Source of the DNA: an uncultured Acetatifactor sp.
GTDB lineage: Bacteria; Bacillota; Clostridia; Lachnospirales; Lachnospiraceae
Reading direction: 5' to 3'
NCBI GenBank assembly: GCA_910578185.1
Contig: CAJTPN010000013.1
Coordinates: 1-51,615 of the forward strand
Length of the DNA: 51,615 nucleotides
A program made the position numbers and the translations under genes. Shown in pieces: positions 40,913-50,495 of this stretch (within the stretch, counting starts at the first letter, position 1; the number at the start of each line of letters is the position of its first letter). The notes under the pieces were generated by a model. That model saw nothing but the letters and a program-made list of their open reading frames with translations. It had not been told where the DNA came from and made no database searches.

Positions 40913-42466
40913 ATGTACAGCGCAATTTTTTCGGGTGCGCTCCAGGGAATTGCGGCATATCTTGTGTCCGTGGAGGTGGACATCGCCAGAGGGCTTCCGG
41001 CATTTTATATGGTGGGGTCTCTGAGCACCGAGGTCAGAGAGTCCAGGGAGCGGGTGACGGTGGCTCTGAAAAATGTGGGGATGGATTTACCTCCTTGCCA
41101 TATTACAGTAAATTTATCACCGGCAGACAGGAAAAAGGAAGGAACCGCATTTGACTTGCCCATTGCAGTGGGGATACTGGAGTCTTTAAATATTATCCCC
41201 AGAGGAGTTACGGATCATATCCTGTTTCTGGGAGAACTGGGTCTGAACGGCGAATTAAAAAAGGCCAGGGGTGTCCTTCCCATTGTACGGGCGGCGGCTG
41301 AGGGAGGAATCAGAGAATGCATCGTCCCGGGGGCCAATGCCAGGGAAGGTGCTGTGATTCCTGGAATTGCCGTGAGAGGAGCAGAAAATATACGAGATAT
41401 CATAAAGTTTTTTATGGCGGGAAAAGAAGAAAGAGAGATTGTGCTGCCCGCTGTGTCCGTGGATATGAGCAGTCTCTTTTCTGAGAACCGGGAAGGTTCC
41501 ATGGGGCCGCCGGACTTCAGAGAAGTGGCGGGACAGGAAAGTGCCAGGCGAGGTGCGGAAATCGCTGCGGCCGGATTTCATAATATGTTGATGGTGGGGC
41601 CGCCGGGGGTGGGAAAATCCATGATTGCCCGGCGGATTCCGGGGATATTGCCGCCCCTTAATCTGGAGGAAAGTCTGGAAGTGACATCCGTTGTCAGTGT
41701 GGCAGGGCTGTTGGAAGAAGGGGAGGCGTTGATTACAAAGCGCCCTTTTCACAGTCCTCATCACAGTATTTCACAGGCTGCTTTGATCGGTGGGAACAAT
41801 GTTCCGAAACCGGGCATGATCTCTCTGGCACACAGAGGCGTGCTGTTTCTGGATGAATTGACGGAATTTCCGCGCGCTTCATTGGACGCCCTGAGACAAC
41901 CCTTGGAAGATCGCAGGGTGAATATTGCGCGCGTCAGCGGGAATGTGACTTATCCAAGCAACTTTATGTTGGTTTGTGCCATGAACCCCTGTCCCTGCGG
42001 GTATTATCCGGATCGGAATCGCTGTCATTGTACGGAGCCGGAAGTGCACAGGTACATGGGGAAGGTGTCGGGACCGATTCTGGACAGGATAGATTTGTGT
42101 GTGGAGCTGCAGCCCATGAACTATTTTCATTTAAAGGAAAAACAAAATGGAGAGAGCAGTGAGGAGATCAGAAAGCGTGTGGGAAGAGCAAGGGAAGCGC
42201 AGAGATTACGGTTTCAAGGGACAAAATATCAATTCAATGCGGATATCGAAACCACTTCCATGGAGAAGTTTTGTACTTTGGGAGCAGAGGAAGAACAATG
42301 CATGGAACAGCTTTATCATTCTCTGTGCCTAAGCGCAAGGTCATATCACCGTATTTTGCGGGTGGCCAGAACGATAGCGGATTTGGAAGGGGTGGAGCGG
42401 ATTGGGGTGGAGCATTTGATGGAGGCCTCATTTTACAGGCCTTCTTTGGAGTATTGGGGATGTTGA
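40913..42466 (+). CDS. comM: YifB/ComM-family Mg-chelatase-like AAA ATPase
   Basis: A 517-residue protein. An N-terminal Lon-protease-like domain (FYMVGSLSTEVRESRERV) precedes the AAA+ core: Walker A GPPGVGKSMIARR, then HSPHHSISQAALIGG, Walker B VLFLDELTEF, and AMNPCPCGYYPD with the Cys segment. In Haemophilus and others ComM is a helicase promoting branch migration during natural transformation. dprA follows 118 bp later, which fits a DNA uptake/recombination pair. Confidence 0.92.
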   Translation: MYSAIFSGALQGIAAYLVSVEVDIARGLPAFYMVGSLSTEVRESRERVTVALKNVGMDLPPCHITVNLSPADRKKEGTAFDLPIAVGILESLNIIPRGVTDHILFLGELGLNGELKKARGVLPIVRAAAEGGIRECIVPGANAREGAVIPGIAVRGAENIRDIIKFFMAGKEEREIVLPAVSVDMSSLFSENREGSMGPPDFREVAGQESARRGAEIAAAGFHNMLMVGPPGVGKSMIARRIPGILPPLNLEESLEVTSVVSVAGLLEEGEALITKRPFHSPHHSISQAALIGGNNVPKPGMISLAHRGVLFLDELTEFPRASLDALRQPLEDRRVNIARVSGNVTYPSNFMLVCAMNPCPCGYYPDRNRCHCTEPEVHRYMGKVSGPILDRIDLCVELQPMNYFHLKEKQNGESSEEIRKRVGRAREAQRLRFQGTKYQFNADIETTSMEKFCTLGAEEEQCMEQLYHSLCLSARSYHRILRVARTIADLEGVERIGVEHLMEASFYRPSLEYWGC

Positions 42467-42584
42467 CTGCAGACATCGCAATGCGCCCGATATTGCAGAT
42501 GGAAATTCCGGCGAAACATTTGGCATATGTAATCCGGTTTCATTTGGCCAGATAATAAAATTTAAAAGAAAGCAGAGAGAAGAT

Positions 42585-43814
42585 ATGGATCAAAGGTTAT
42601 GGGAGGAAAGGGAAAAAATATATGCCTGCTGGCTTTGCAGTTTCCCGGCGATCAGAAGCAGACAGCTTCATAGGCTGTATGATATTTTTGGATGTATGGA
42701 AGGGATATATTATGCGGGCAGGGAGGAATGGGAAAAGGTTTTATCTCCCGGTCAGACGGAATTATTGAAAGAATACACAGCGGCATGGCGGCCCAAAGAA
42801 GCATACTGCCGGATCAGAGATCAGGGATTTGAACTTGTGACTTTTTATGATAAGGCATATCCAAAGCGTCTGAAAAGTATTCCTGACGCGCCGTTTTTTC
42901 TGTTTGTACGTGGGAAATTACCCAGAGAGGATGTACCGGCGGTGGCGGTGATTGGTGCCAGGGAATGTTCCGAATACGGCAAATTTGTGGCAAAACAGTT
43001 GGGGGCGGTGCTTGGCAGATGTGGTGTGACGGTGATTAGCGGCATGGCCAGGGGAATCGACGGTATCAGTCAGGAAGAGGTTTTGAATGTGGGGGGCAGT
43101 TCCGCGGGAGTGTTGGGGTGCGGGGCGGATATTTGTTATCCTGCCCGAAACAGGGACTTATATGAGCGATTGGCAAGGCAGGGGGCGGTGCTTTCGGCAT
43201 ATCCTCTTGGGACGCCTGCGCTTAAGCGGAATTTCCCGCCGAGAAACCGGATTGTCAGCGGTATGGCGGATGCGGTGGTAGTGATAGAGGCAAGAGTCAA
43301 GAGCGGGACGTTAATCACCGTAGATATGGCGCTGGAACAGGGGAAAGAAGTGTATGTGGTTCCAGGGCGAGTGACGGATAAGCTGAGCGAGGGGTGCAAC
43401 AGATTGATCAGGCAGGGGGCAGGAGTTATGTTGGATCCGGATGCCTTTGTGGAGGAATTATGGGAATTATGGGAACGCAAAAACGGTTATTTCCAAGATA
43501 AGGCACATTCCACGGGAAGAACCGTGGGGAAATTCACGGAAAACGGCTGGGCAGAGAGCGGGGGCGAGGCGGTAACGGATAGTATAAGCCGGATACAGGA
43601 AGGGCAAAGGACGGCAGCCCTGCCGCCGGAGCTGGAGGCAGTATATAAGGCTTTGGACTTTGAACCTCGCTCGGCGGAAGAAATCAGAGGGAAATTGCCG
43701 ACAGAATTCAGAGATCGGCAAATTATTACTTGCTTGATGAAACTATGTATGGATAAATGGGCGTTCCAGGTCAGTCCCGGACGTTTTTGCAGGAAAGGGG
43801 ACGGGGGAATTTGA
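42585..43814 (+). CDS. dprA: DNA-processing protein DprA
   Basis: A 409-residue protein that loads RecA on incoming single-stranded DNA. The Rossmann-like core has VAVIGARECSEYG, ISGMARGIDGISQ, GCGADICYPARN, FPPRNRIVSGMADAVVVIEA and GTLITVDMALEQGKEVYVVPG. An N-terminal helical domain and a C-terminal winged-helix (ALDFEPRSAEEIRGKL) are present; between them lies a variable linker of about 45 residues. Start ATG has AGAGAGAAG upstream. Confidence 0.95.
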   Translation: MDQRLWEEREKIYACWLCSFPAIRSRQLHRLYDIFGCMEGIYYAGREEWEKVLSPGQTELLKEYTAAWRPKEAYCRIRDQGFELVTFYDKAYPKRLKSIPDAPFFLFVRGKLPREDVPAVAVIGARECSEYGKFVAKQLGAVLGRCGVTVISGMARGIDGISQEEVLNVGGSSAGVLGCGADICYPARNRDLYERLARQGAVLSAYPLGTPALKRNFPPRNRIVSGMADAVVVIEARVKSGTLITVDMALEQGKEVYVVPGRVTDKLSEGCNRLIRQGAGVMLDPDAFVEELWELWERKNGYFQDKAHSTGRTVGKFTENGWAESGGEAVTDSISRIQEGQRTAALPPELEAVYKALDFEPRSAEEIRGKLPTEFRDRQIITCLMKLCMDKWAFQVSPGRFCRKGDGGI

Positions 43815-43821
43815 AAAGGAA

Positions 43822-43850
43822 TTGCATAGAAGAAGTCCTTTTGGTATACT
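43822..43850 (+). promoter_or_regulatory. ispG-polC promoter
   Basis: TTGCAT (43822-43827), 17 bp, TATACT (43845-43850), starting 8 bp after the dprA stop. Confidence 0.75.
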
Positions 43851-43856
43851 AACAGT

Positions 43857-43894
43857 AGACTTATTGGACTTGGGAAGACTTGGAGAATAAGTCT
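43857..43894 (+). other. Inverted repeat at the ispG transcript start
   Basis: AGACTTATT (43857-43865) and AATAAGTCT (43886-43894) are exact inverted copies, with GACTTGG twice in the loop. The repeat begins at the predicted start point and could be a 5' stem or an operator. Confidence 0.45.
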
Positions 43895-43955
43895 GAAATG
43901 GTTGTGTAAGGGTGTAGTAAAACGGCTGATAGATCTGGCAGAAAGGGAGATGATT

Positions 43956-45008
43956 ATGTACAGGGATCATACGAAAGTAGTGCAGATAGGGGATAGAAAG
44001 ATTGGCGGGGGAAATCCGATTTTGATACAGTCCATGACAAATACAAGGACCCAGGATGTATCTGCAACGGTTTTGCAGATTTTGGAACTGGAGAGGGCGG
44101 GGTGTGAAATCATTCGCTGTACGGTGCCGGATTTAGCGGCAGCCTCGGCGCTTGGGGAGATCAGGAGACAGATTCATATTCCTCTGGTGGCGGATATTCA
44201 TTTTGATTACAGGCTCGCCATTGCGGCCATGGAAAACGGGGCGGATAAAATACGCATTAATCCCGGGAACATTGGCGGTGAGGAAAAGGTCGGCGCGGTG
44301 GTAGAAGTGGCAAAGAAATACAATGTCCCCATTCGTATCGGGGTAAACAGCGGCTCTTTGGAAAAACATCTGATAGAGAAATACGGCGGTGTTACGGCGG
44401 AAGGTATTGTGGAGAGCGCTTTGGATAAGGTACATATGGTGGAAAAAGCCGGTTATGACAATCTGGTGATCAGTATCAAGTCCTCGGATGTACTAATGTG
44501 CGTGAGAGCCCATGAATTATTGGCTGACAAGACCGTGTATCCTCTTCATGTTGGGATTACGGAATCAGGTACGGTTAACAGCGGCAATATTAAATCTGCA
44601 ATCGGATTGGGGCTGATTCTACATCAGGGAATCGGGGATACGATTCGGGTGTCCCTGACAGGGGATCCTGTTGAGGAGATTAAATCGGCCAGACTGATCC
44701 TTCGCACTCTGGGATTGCGTAAGGGCGGGATTGAGGTGGTTTCCTGCCCTACCTGTGGCAGGACGAAAATAGATCTGATCGGTCTTGCTTCCAGGGTGGA
44801 GAAATTGGTAGAGGACTATCCGTTGGACATTAAGGTGGCGGTGATGGGGTGTGTGGTAAACGGCCCCGGAGAGGCAAAAGAGGCGGATATCGGCATAGCA
44901 GGGGGCAACGGAGAGGGGCTTTTGATTAAAAAGGGTGAAATCATACGCAAGGTACCTGAGGATCAACTGCTGGATGCCCTGAAGGGAGAATTGGATCACT
45001 GGAAATGA
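43956..45008 (+). CDS. ispG: 4-hydroxy-3-methylbut-2-en-1-yl diphosphate synthase IspG
   Basis: About 350 residues; the Fe-S enzyme of the MEP isoprenoid pathway. IQSMTNTRTQDV, CTVPDLAAA, ADIHFDYRLA, KIRINPGNIG and GVNSGSLE are family motifs. The cluster cysteines lie in SCPTCGRT and MGCVVNGPGE. ATG at 43956 has GGGAG six bases upstream; an earlier start at 43902 is less likely. Its stop overlaps the polC start (ATGATG), so the two are coupled. Confidence 0.95.
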   Translation: MYRDHTKVVQIGDRKIGGGNPILIQSMTNTRTQDVSATVLQILELERAGCEIIRCTVPDLAAASALGEIRRQIHIPLVADIHFDYRLAIAAMENGADKIRINPGNIGGEEKVGAVVEVAKKYNVPIRIGVNSGSLEKHLIEKYGGVTAEGIVESALDKVHMVEKAGYDNLVISIKSSDVLMCVRAHELLADKTVYPLHVGITESGTVNSGNIKSAIGLGLILHQGIGDTIRVSLTGDPVEEIKSARLILRTLGLRKGGIEVVSCPTCGRTKIDLIGLASRVEKLVEDYPLDIKVAVMGCVVNGPGEAKEADIGIAGGNGEGLLIKKGEIIRKVPEDQLLDALKGELDHWK

Positions 45009-48000
45009 TGACTACACAGAAACCGTTTTTTGAAGTATTCCCAACTCTGGATATCAAAGGAAGCCTACACGATATTTTGGAACAGGCTAAGGTGGAGCGG
45101 GTGTCCGCCACAAAGCAAAAGGACAGATTATCGGTTTATCTGTTCAGCACCAGGCTGATTTTAAAAGAGGATATTTGGACAGCGGAAAAAGAGATCAAGA
45201 ATCAACTGTTTCCCAATGCCATGCTGGCGGTCAGGATACGGGAGCGGTTTGAACTTTCCGCCCAATATACGCCGGAGAATTTGATGCAGGTTTACAGGGA
45301 AAGTATCCTGGTTGAGCTGCAGGAATACAGCCATATAGAGTATAACGCTTTTCGCACGGCGGATATTTCTTATCCTGAGTCCGGACGGATACTTTTGATG
45401 ATCGAGGATACCGTGCTCAACAGGAGCAAGGAAGGGGAGCTTGTACGCGTACTGGAAAAAATATTGGTGGAACGGTGCGGCATGAGAACCGGGGTAGAAG
45501 TTGCCTATAAGGAAGCGCAGGCCGGAAAATTTGCCCGAGACGATGAACTGAAGATACGGATGAGAGTGGACGAAATCAGTCGACGGCTCAAAAAGGATGG
45601 TCAGGGAGCAGCGGCTGCCAAGGGGGAGGGTTATGGAGACGGAGCGGGTAAGACGACAGGTGAAACGCCTTGGAATTTTGACAGCGGTGAAGGGAAGACA
45701 GGCGGAAATGGGCCCCGGAATCAGGGAAGTATGTCTCAGGGAAATACCAGGCAGAATTTTGGCGGCGGAATGGGAAAGGCCGAGGGAAACAAGGGACAGG
45801 GAAGCACGAAAGCTTTTCAGGGAAAAGGCGGTTTTGGCAGGGGCGAGTATCGCAGGGGGGGCGATTTTAACCGTTCCTTGAGACAGTCGGACAATCCAGA
45901 CGTCATTTATGGGCGTGATATGGAAGAGGAAGCTATCCCCATTGAAGATATTATTGGGGAAATGGGGGATGTAACCATACGGGGGAGGATTCTAAAGATT
46001 GATTGCCGTGAGATCAAAAACGAAAAGACAATTATCAGCTTTGATATTACGGATTTTACTGATACCATAACCGTTAAGCTGTTTTCCAAAAACGAGAACG
46101 TAAAAGAGCTGACGGGAGGCCTGAAACCCGGTACCTTTGTGAAGGTGAAGGGAGTAGCCAGTCTGGATAAGTTTGACCACGAGATTGCCGTGATGTCCAT
46201 TGCCGGTATTAAAAAAATATCGGATTTTACTGTTACCAGAATGGACACGGCGTTTCATAAGCGTGTGGAGCTGCATTGTCATACAAAGATGAGTGATATG
46301 GACGGCGTTTCTGAGGTAAAAGATATCGTAAAACGCGCATATAAATGGGGGCACCGGGCGATAGCCATAACGGATCATGGGGTGGTGCAGGGCTATACCG
46401 ATGCAAATCACCTTTGGGATGACCTGTGGGGGGCGGAGAAGGCGAAACGTAAGGAGGCAGGGGACGAAAATCCGGATAAGCAGGATTTCTTCAAAGTAAT
46501 CTATGGGGTGGAGGCATATCTGGTAGATGACTTGAAAGAGATTGTAACCGGTGACCGGGGACAGAAGCTGAGTGAAGACTTTGTGGTATTTGACATTGAG
46601 ACCACCGGCTTTTCTCCGGTCAATAACCGCATAATAGAAATCGGCGCGGTGAAAGTCAGCAAAGGAGAGGTGACAGACCGATTTTCCACCTTTGTCAATC
46701 CCAGGGTGCCGATTCCTTTTGAGATAGAAAAGCTCACGGGGATCCGGGATGATATGGTGCAGGAGGCTCCTTTTATCGAGGAGGTGCTGCCGCGCTTTTT
46801 AGCTTTTTCTAAGGGATGTGTGCTAGTGGCGCATAACGCGGGTTTTGATATGAGCTTTATCATTGAAAATGCAGGGCGTCTTGGGCTTACGGCGCAAGGG
46901 GCCACAAGAGGGTGCGCTGCTGAGGAATCAAAAAGTGAGGAGACCGAGGATTTTTTCACCTATGTGGATACGGTTGGTATTTCCAGGGTGCTGCTGCCTA
47001 ACCAGTCTAAACATACTCTGGACGCGGTGGCAAAGGCTTTAAATATTTCTCTGGAGAACCATCATCGCGCGGTGGACGACGCGGAGTGTACGGCTTGGAT
47101 TTTTGTGAAATTTATCAAGATGCTGGAGGAGCAGGATATTTATACATTGGCCCAGGTCAACGCATTGGGGGCGTCCAGCAAGGAGACGGTGAAAAAACTC
47201 CCTTCTTATCATGCCATAATACTGGCGAAAAATGATCTGGGACGCATTAATTTATACAGATTGATATCGGAATCTCATTTGAATTATTTTCAAAGGCATC
47301 CCAGGATTCCCAAAAGTCTCGTGATGCGATATCGGGAGGGACTTATTTTGGGAAGCGCCTGTGAGGCGGGAGAATTGTACAGAGCTCTTTTAGACGGTCA
47401 AAGCGATATCCAAATTGCAAGGCTGGTTAAGTTTTATGATTATCTGGAGATACAGCCCACGGGAAACAACAAGTTTATGATTGATTCGGAGAAGATACGC
47501 AGCATTAATTCTGTGGAGGACATTCAAAATGTGAATCGTCGTATCGTACAGTTGGGCGAGCAGTTTCACAAGCCGGTGGTGGCTACCTGTGATGTTCATT
47601 TTCTGGATCCCAAGGATGAGGTTTACCGACGTATTATAATGACCGGAAAGGGCTTTGAGGACGCAGACGACCAGGCGCCTTTATATCTGCATACCACGGA
47701 TGAAATGCTGGAAGAATTCTCTTATCTGGGAAGCGATAAGGCGTATGAAGTGGTGGTGAAAAACACCAATATGATTGCGGATATGATAGAGACCATTGCG
47801 CCTGTTCGCCCGGATAAATGTCCTCCGGTGATTCAGGACAGTGACAAGACATTGACAAAAATCTGTTATGATAAGGCCCATGAGCTTTACGGACCTGATT
47901 TGCCCACTGTAGTGGAGGCGCGTTTGGAGAAGGAACTGAATTCCATCATCAAAAACGGTTTTGCGGTGATGTATATCATTGCGCAGAAACTGGTGTGGAA

Positions 48001-49741
48001 GTCAGTGGAAGACGGCTATCTGGTGGGCTCCAGAGGGAGTGTGGGAAGTTCCTTTGTGGCGACCATGGCGGGAATCACGGAGATCAATCCGCTGCCGCCC
48101 CACTACTATTGCAGTAAATGTCATTATGTGGATTTTGACGAGGAGGATGTAAAGGCATATACAGGTAAGGTGGGAATTGATATGCCGGATAAAATTTGTC
48201 CTCATTGTGGTGAAAAGCTCCACAAGGACGGTTTCGACATTCCTTTTGAAACCTTTCTTGGTTTTAAGGGAGATAAGGAACCGGATATTGATTTGAATTT
48301 TTCTGGAGAATACCAGTCTAAAGCACATAAGTATACGGAGGTGATTTTTGGGGCCGGCCAGACGTTTCGGGCGGGAACCATAGCTACTCTGGCGGAAAAG
48401 ACGGCGTTTGGTTATGTAAAACGGTATTTTGAGGAAAAGGGACAACATAAGCGAAGCAGTGAGGTGGAACGGGTTGCAGCAGGGTGTACGGGGGTGCGCA
48501 GAAGTACCGGTCAGCATCCAGGCGGCATTGTAGTGCTGCCATTTGGACAGGATATCAATTCCTTTACCCCTGTGCAGCATCCTGCAAATGATATGACTAC
48601 GGATATCATTACCACCCACTTCGACTATCACTCTATTGACCATAATCTGTTGAAGCTGGATATCCTTGGACACGATGATCCCACAATGATCAGGATGCTG
48701 CAGGATCTGACGGGTTTGGATCCGCTGACCATTCCGCTGGACGGCAAGGATGTGATGTCGTTATTCCAGAATACAGATGCGTTGGGGATTACGCCCGATC
48801 AGATCAGTGGTACGAAGTTGGGACTTTTGGGGATTCCGGAGTTTGGTACAGGATTGGCAATCCAGATGGTAATTGAGGCAAAACCTGAGGATTTTACGGA
48901 TTTGGTGCGTATCTCAGGATTATCCCATGGCACAAACGTCTGGCTGGGCAATGCCAGGGACCTTATTATGAGCGGTACGGCCACGCTTTCAACGGCAATC
49001 TGTACCAGGGAAGATATCATGCAAAATTTAATACTAAAGGGGATGGAATCCAGTCTTTCCTTTTCCATTATGGAAAGTGTCAGAAAGGGGAAGGGATTAA
49101 AGGAGGAGTGGATTGAGCAGATGAAGGAGCATGATGTGCCGGACTGGTATATCGCATCCTGCAAGAAAATAGAATATATGTTTCCTAAGGCCCATGCGGC
49201 GGCTTACGTTATGATGGCATGGAGGATCGGTTATTGTAAGATTCATTATCCCCTGGCTTATTATGGTGCTTTCTTCAGCATTCGTGCAAAGGCTTTTTCC
49301 TATGAACAGATGTGTCAGGGGAAGGCGCATTTGGAGGCGGTAATGACAGAATACAAGCGCCGCATGGACGCGGTGGCCAACAAGGAGCCGGGGGCAGAGC
49401 CTCTTTCCAATAAAGAGGAACTGGCCTATGGGGATATGAAGATTGTGCAGGAAATGTATGCCCGGGGATATGAATTTACACCCATTGACATATTTACGGC
49501 CAAGTCCCGTTCTTTTCAAATTGTAGGTGATAAGCTGATGCCGTCTATCAGCAGTATAGACGGACTGGGTGATAAGGCGGCCGACGCCATCGTGGAGGCT
49601 GCAAAGGACGGCCCGTTTTTGTCCAAGGACGATTTCAGGGAGCGCACCAAGGTTTCCAAAACGGTGGTGGATGTGATGGCGTCACTGGATTTGCTTGGAG
49701 ATCTGCCGGAGTCCAATCAGTTGAGTCTGTTTGATTTCTAG
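45005..49741 (+). CDS. polC: DNA polymerase III alpha subunit, PolC type
   Basis: A 1578-residue replicative polymerase of low-GC Gram-positives. Order: N-terminal domain (1-198), a Gly/Asn/Arg-rich linker (about 199-293), OB fold (VTIRGRILKID onward), PHP domain starting near 420 (ELHCHTKMSDMDG, AITDHGVV), a 3'-5' exonuclease inserted in PHP (FDIETTGF near 527, HNAGFDMSF, HRAVDDAECT), a Cys4 zinc segment (CSKC and CPHCG, about 1035-1070), palm with PDIDLNFSGEYQ near 1093, and the fingers and C-terminal helices. The linker is much more glycine-rich than I expect for PolC. Confidence 0.97.
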   Translation: MMTTQKPFFEVFPTLDIKGSLHDILEQAKVERVSATKQKDRLSVYLFSTRLILKEDIWTAEKEIKNQLFPNAMLAVRIRERFELSAQYTPENLMQVYRESILVELQEYSHIEYNAFRTADISYPESGRILLMIEDTVLNRSKEGELVRVLEKILVERCGMRTGVEVAYKEAQAGKFARDDELKIRMRVDEISRRLKKDGQGAAAAKGEGYGDGAGKTTGETPWNFDSGEGKTGGNGPRNQGSMSQGNTRQNFGGGMGKAEGNKGQGSTKAFQGKGGFGRGEYRRGGDFNRSLRQSDNPDVIYGRDMEEEAIPIEDIIGEMGDVTIRGRILKIDCREIKNEKTIISFDITDFTDTITVKLFSKNENVKELTGGLKPGTFVKVKGVASLDKFDHEIAVMSIAGIKKISDFTVTRMDTAFHKRVELHCHTKMSDMDGVSEVKDIVKRAYKWGHRAIAITDHGVVQGYTDANHLWDDLWGAEKAKRKEAGDENPDKQDFFKVIYGVEAYLVDDLKEIVTGDRGQKLSEDFVVFDIETTGFSPVNNRIIEIGAVKVSKGEVTDRFSTFVNPRVPIPFEIEKLTGIRDDMVQEAPFIEEVLPRFLAFSKGCVLVAHNAGFDMSFIIENAGRLGLTAQGATRGCAAEESKSEETEDFFTYVDTVGISRVLLPNQSKHTLDAVAKALNISLENHHRAVDDAECTAWIFVKFIKMLEEQDIYTLAQVNALGASSKETVKKLPSYHAIILAKNDLGRINLYRLISESHLNYFQRHPRIPKSLVMRYREGLILGSACEAGELYRALLDGQSDIQIARLVKFYDYLEIQPTGNNKFMIDSEKIRSINSVEDIQNVNRRIVQLGEQFHKPVVATCDVHFLDPKDEVYRRIIMTGKGFEDADDQAPLYLHTTDEMLEEFSYLGSDKAYEVVVKNTNMIADMIETIAPVRPDKCPPVIQDSDKTLTKICYDKAHELYGPDLPTVVEARLEKELNSIIKNGFAVMYIIAQKLVWKSVEDGYLVGSRGSVGSSFVATMAGITEINPLPPHYYCSKCHYVDFDEEDVKAYTGKVGIDMPDKICPHCGEKLHKDGFDIPFETFLGFKGDKEPDIDLNFSGEYQSKAHKYTEVIFGAGQTFRAGTIATLAEKTAFGYVKRYFEEKGQHKRSSEVERVAAGCTGVRRSTGQHPGGIVVLPFGQDINSFTPVQHPANDMTTDIITTHFDYHSIDHNLLKLDILGHDDPTMIRMLQDLTGLDPLTIPLDGKDVMSLFQNTDALGITPDQISGTKLGLLGIPEFGTGLAIQMVIEAKPEDFTDLVRISGLSHGTNVWLGNARDLIMSGTATLSTAICTREDIMQNLILKGMESSLSFSIMESVRKGKGLKEEWIEQMKEHDVPDWYIASCKKIEYMFPKAHAAAYVMMAWRIGYCKIHYPLAYYGAFFSIRAKAFSYEQMCQGKAHLEAVMTEYKRRMDAVANKEPGAEPLSNKEELAYGDMKIVQEMYARGYEFTPIDIFTAKSRSFQIVGDKLMPSISSIDGLGDKAADAIVEAAKDGPFLSKDDFRERTKVSKTVVDVMASLDLLGDLPESNQLSLFDF

Positions 49742-49962
49742 CGCCCGTTCGAAAATCAGCTTTGTCAGGTTTGGCAAACTGTTTGACACCAAATGCGGCA
49801 TTGGTATTCGTATTTTGAGCCGTAGAAGGAAAAGCAGGGAAGCAATTTGCTGAAACATGAAGGAAAGAGTATGGGAAAGACTTGGTATTGGGTATGAAAA
49901 CGGCAGTTTATGTGGAGATTTGGGGAGAACAGGGAAAAAGTAAAAAAAAGTAAAAAAAGTGC
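49742..49962. other. Intergenic stretch before tRNA-Glu
   Basis: 221 bp with no supported gene. Short repeats around TTTGGCAAAC could form a weak hairpin after polC; no clear T-tract follows. Confidence 0.5.
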
Positions 49963-49991
49963 TTGCATTTTTCAGCCATCTGTAGTAATAT
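49963..49991 (+). promoter_or_regulatory. tRNA-Glu promoter
   Basis: TTGCAT (49963-49968), 17 bp, TAATAT (49986-49991), 31 bp before the tRNA. The bases before the -35 (GTGC) resemble those before the topA -35 (ATGC). Confidence 0.7.
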
Positions 49992-50022
49992 AAAAAAGTG
50001 CTACGGAACAGCAGTTAACTAT

Positions 50023-50094
50023 GGCTGATTGGTCAAGCGGTTAAGACGCCGCCCTCTCACGGCGGAAACAGGGGTTCGATTCCCCTATCAGCTG
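50023..50094 (+). tRNA. tRNA-Glu (anticodon CTC)
   Basis: The acceptor stem GGCTGAT pairs with ATCAGCT (the first pair is G-U), discriminator G. The D-arm is GGTCAAGCGGTTAAGAC, the anticodon stem CCGCC/GGCGG with loop CTCTCAC (anticodon CTC), and the T-arm AGGGG-TTCGATT-CCCCT. CCA is not encoded. 72 nt. The usual UUC isoacceptor is not in the window. Confidence 0.95.
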
Positions 50095-50123
50095 TTTATC
50101 TTAGCAAACTTCATCAAAAACTT

Positions 50124-50173
50124 AAGAAAGTGCCAGGAAGCCTAATTTGCATAAGGTTTCCTGGCACTTTCTT
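50124..50173. terminator. Strong terminator after tRNA-Glu
   Basis: AAGAAAGTGCCAGGAA (50124-50139) and TTCCTGGCACTTTCTT (50158-50173) pair perfectly over 16 bp around an 18-base loop. The A-rich and T-rich ends make it able to work in both directions. Confidence 0.9.
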
Positions 50174-50326
50174 ATTGCTGCAGACAGTGAGGAGTGAATG
50201 ATCTGGACGCGCTTATTTCCTGGCATTGCAGAAATGAATTTCAAATATGTATGAATAGAAAATGCCTCTATGGGCGTAGTATGATATGGATGGAAAAACC
50301 AATTTTTTGAAAATCACAGAAAATGC

Positions 50327-50355
50327 TTGCACCTCTTTCTTTTTTGGTGTATATT
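50327..50355 (+). promoter_or_regulatory. topA promoter
   Basis: TTGCAC (50327-50332), 17 bp, TATATT (50350-50355). The leader of about 130 nt contains a small GC hairpin CGGCGC-TTAAT-GCGCCG at 50403-50419. The rest of 50174-50495 shows no gene. Confidence 0.7.
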
Positions 50356-50495
50356 GATTCACGATTAGTTTTTTTATGGTTTTTAAAAGTTTTGATAAAA
50401 GACGGCGCTTAATGCGCCGCGTTGATTACAGGGCCTGGGAAGGTTTTCTGGAATGTATAATATAGAAGAAACGTAGAATTGAAGAGGTGTCTATC

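Noticed and set aside
49765..49968. Minus-strand 67-codon frame between polC and the tRNA
   Set aside because: Low-complexity Phe/Cys/Ser content typical of chance frames opposite purine-rich DNA.
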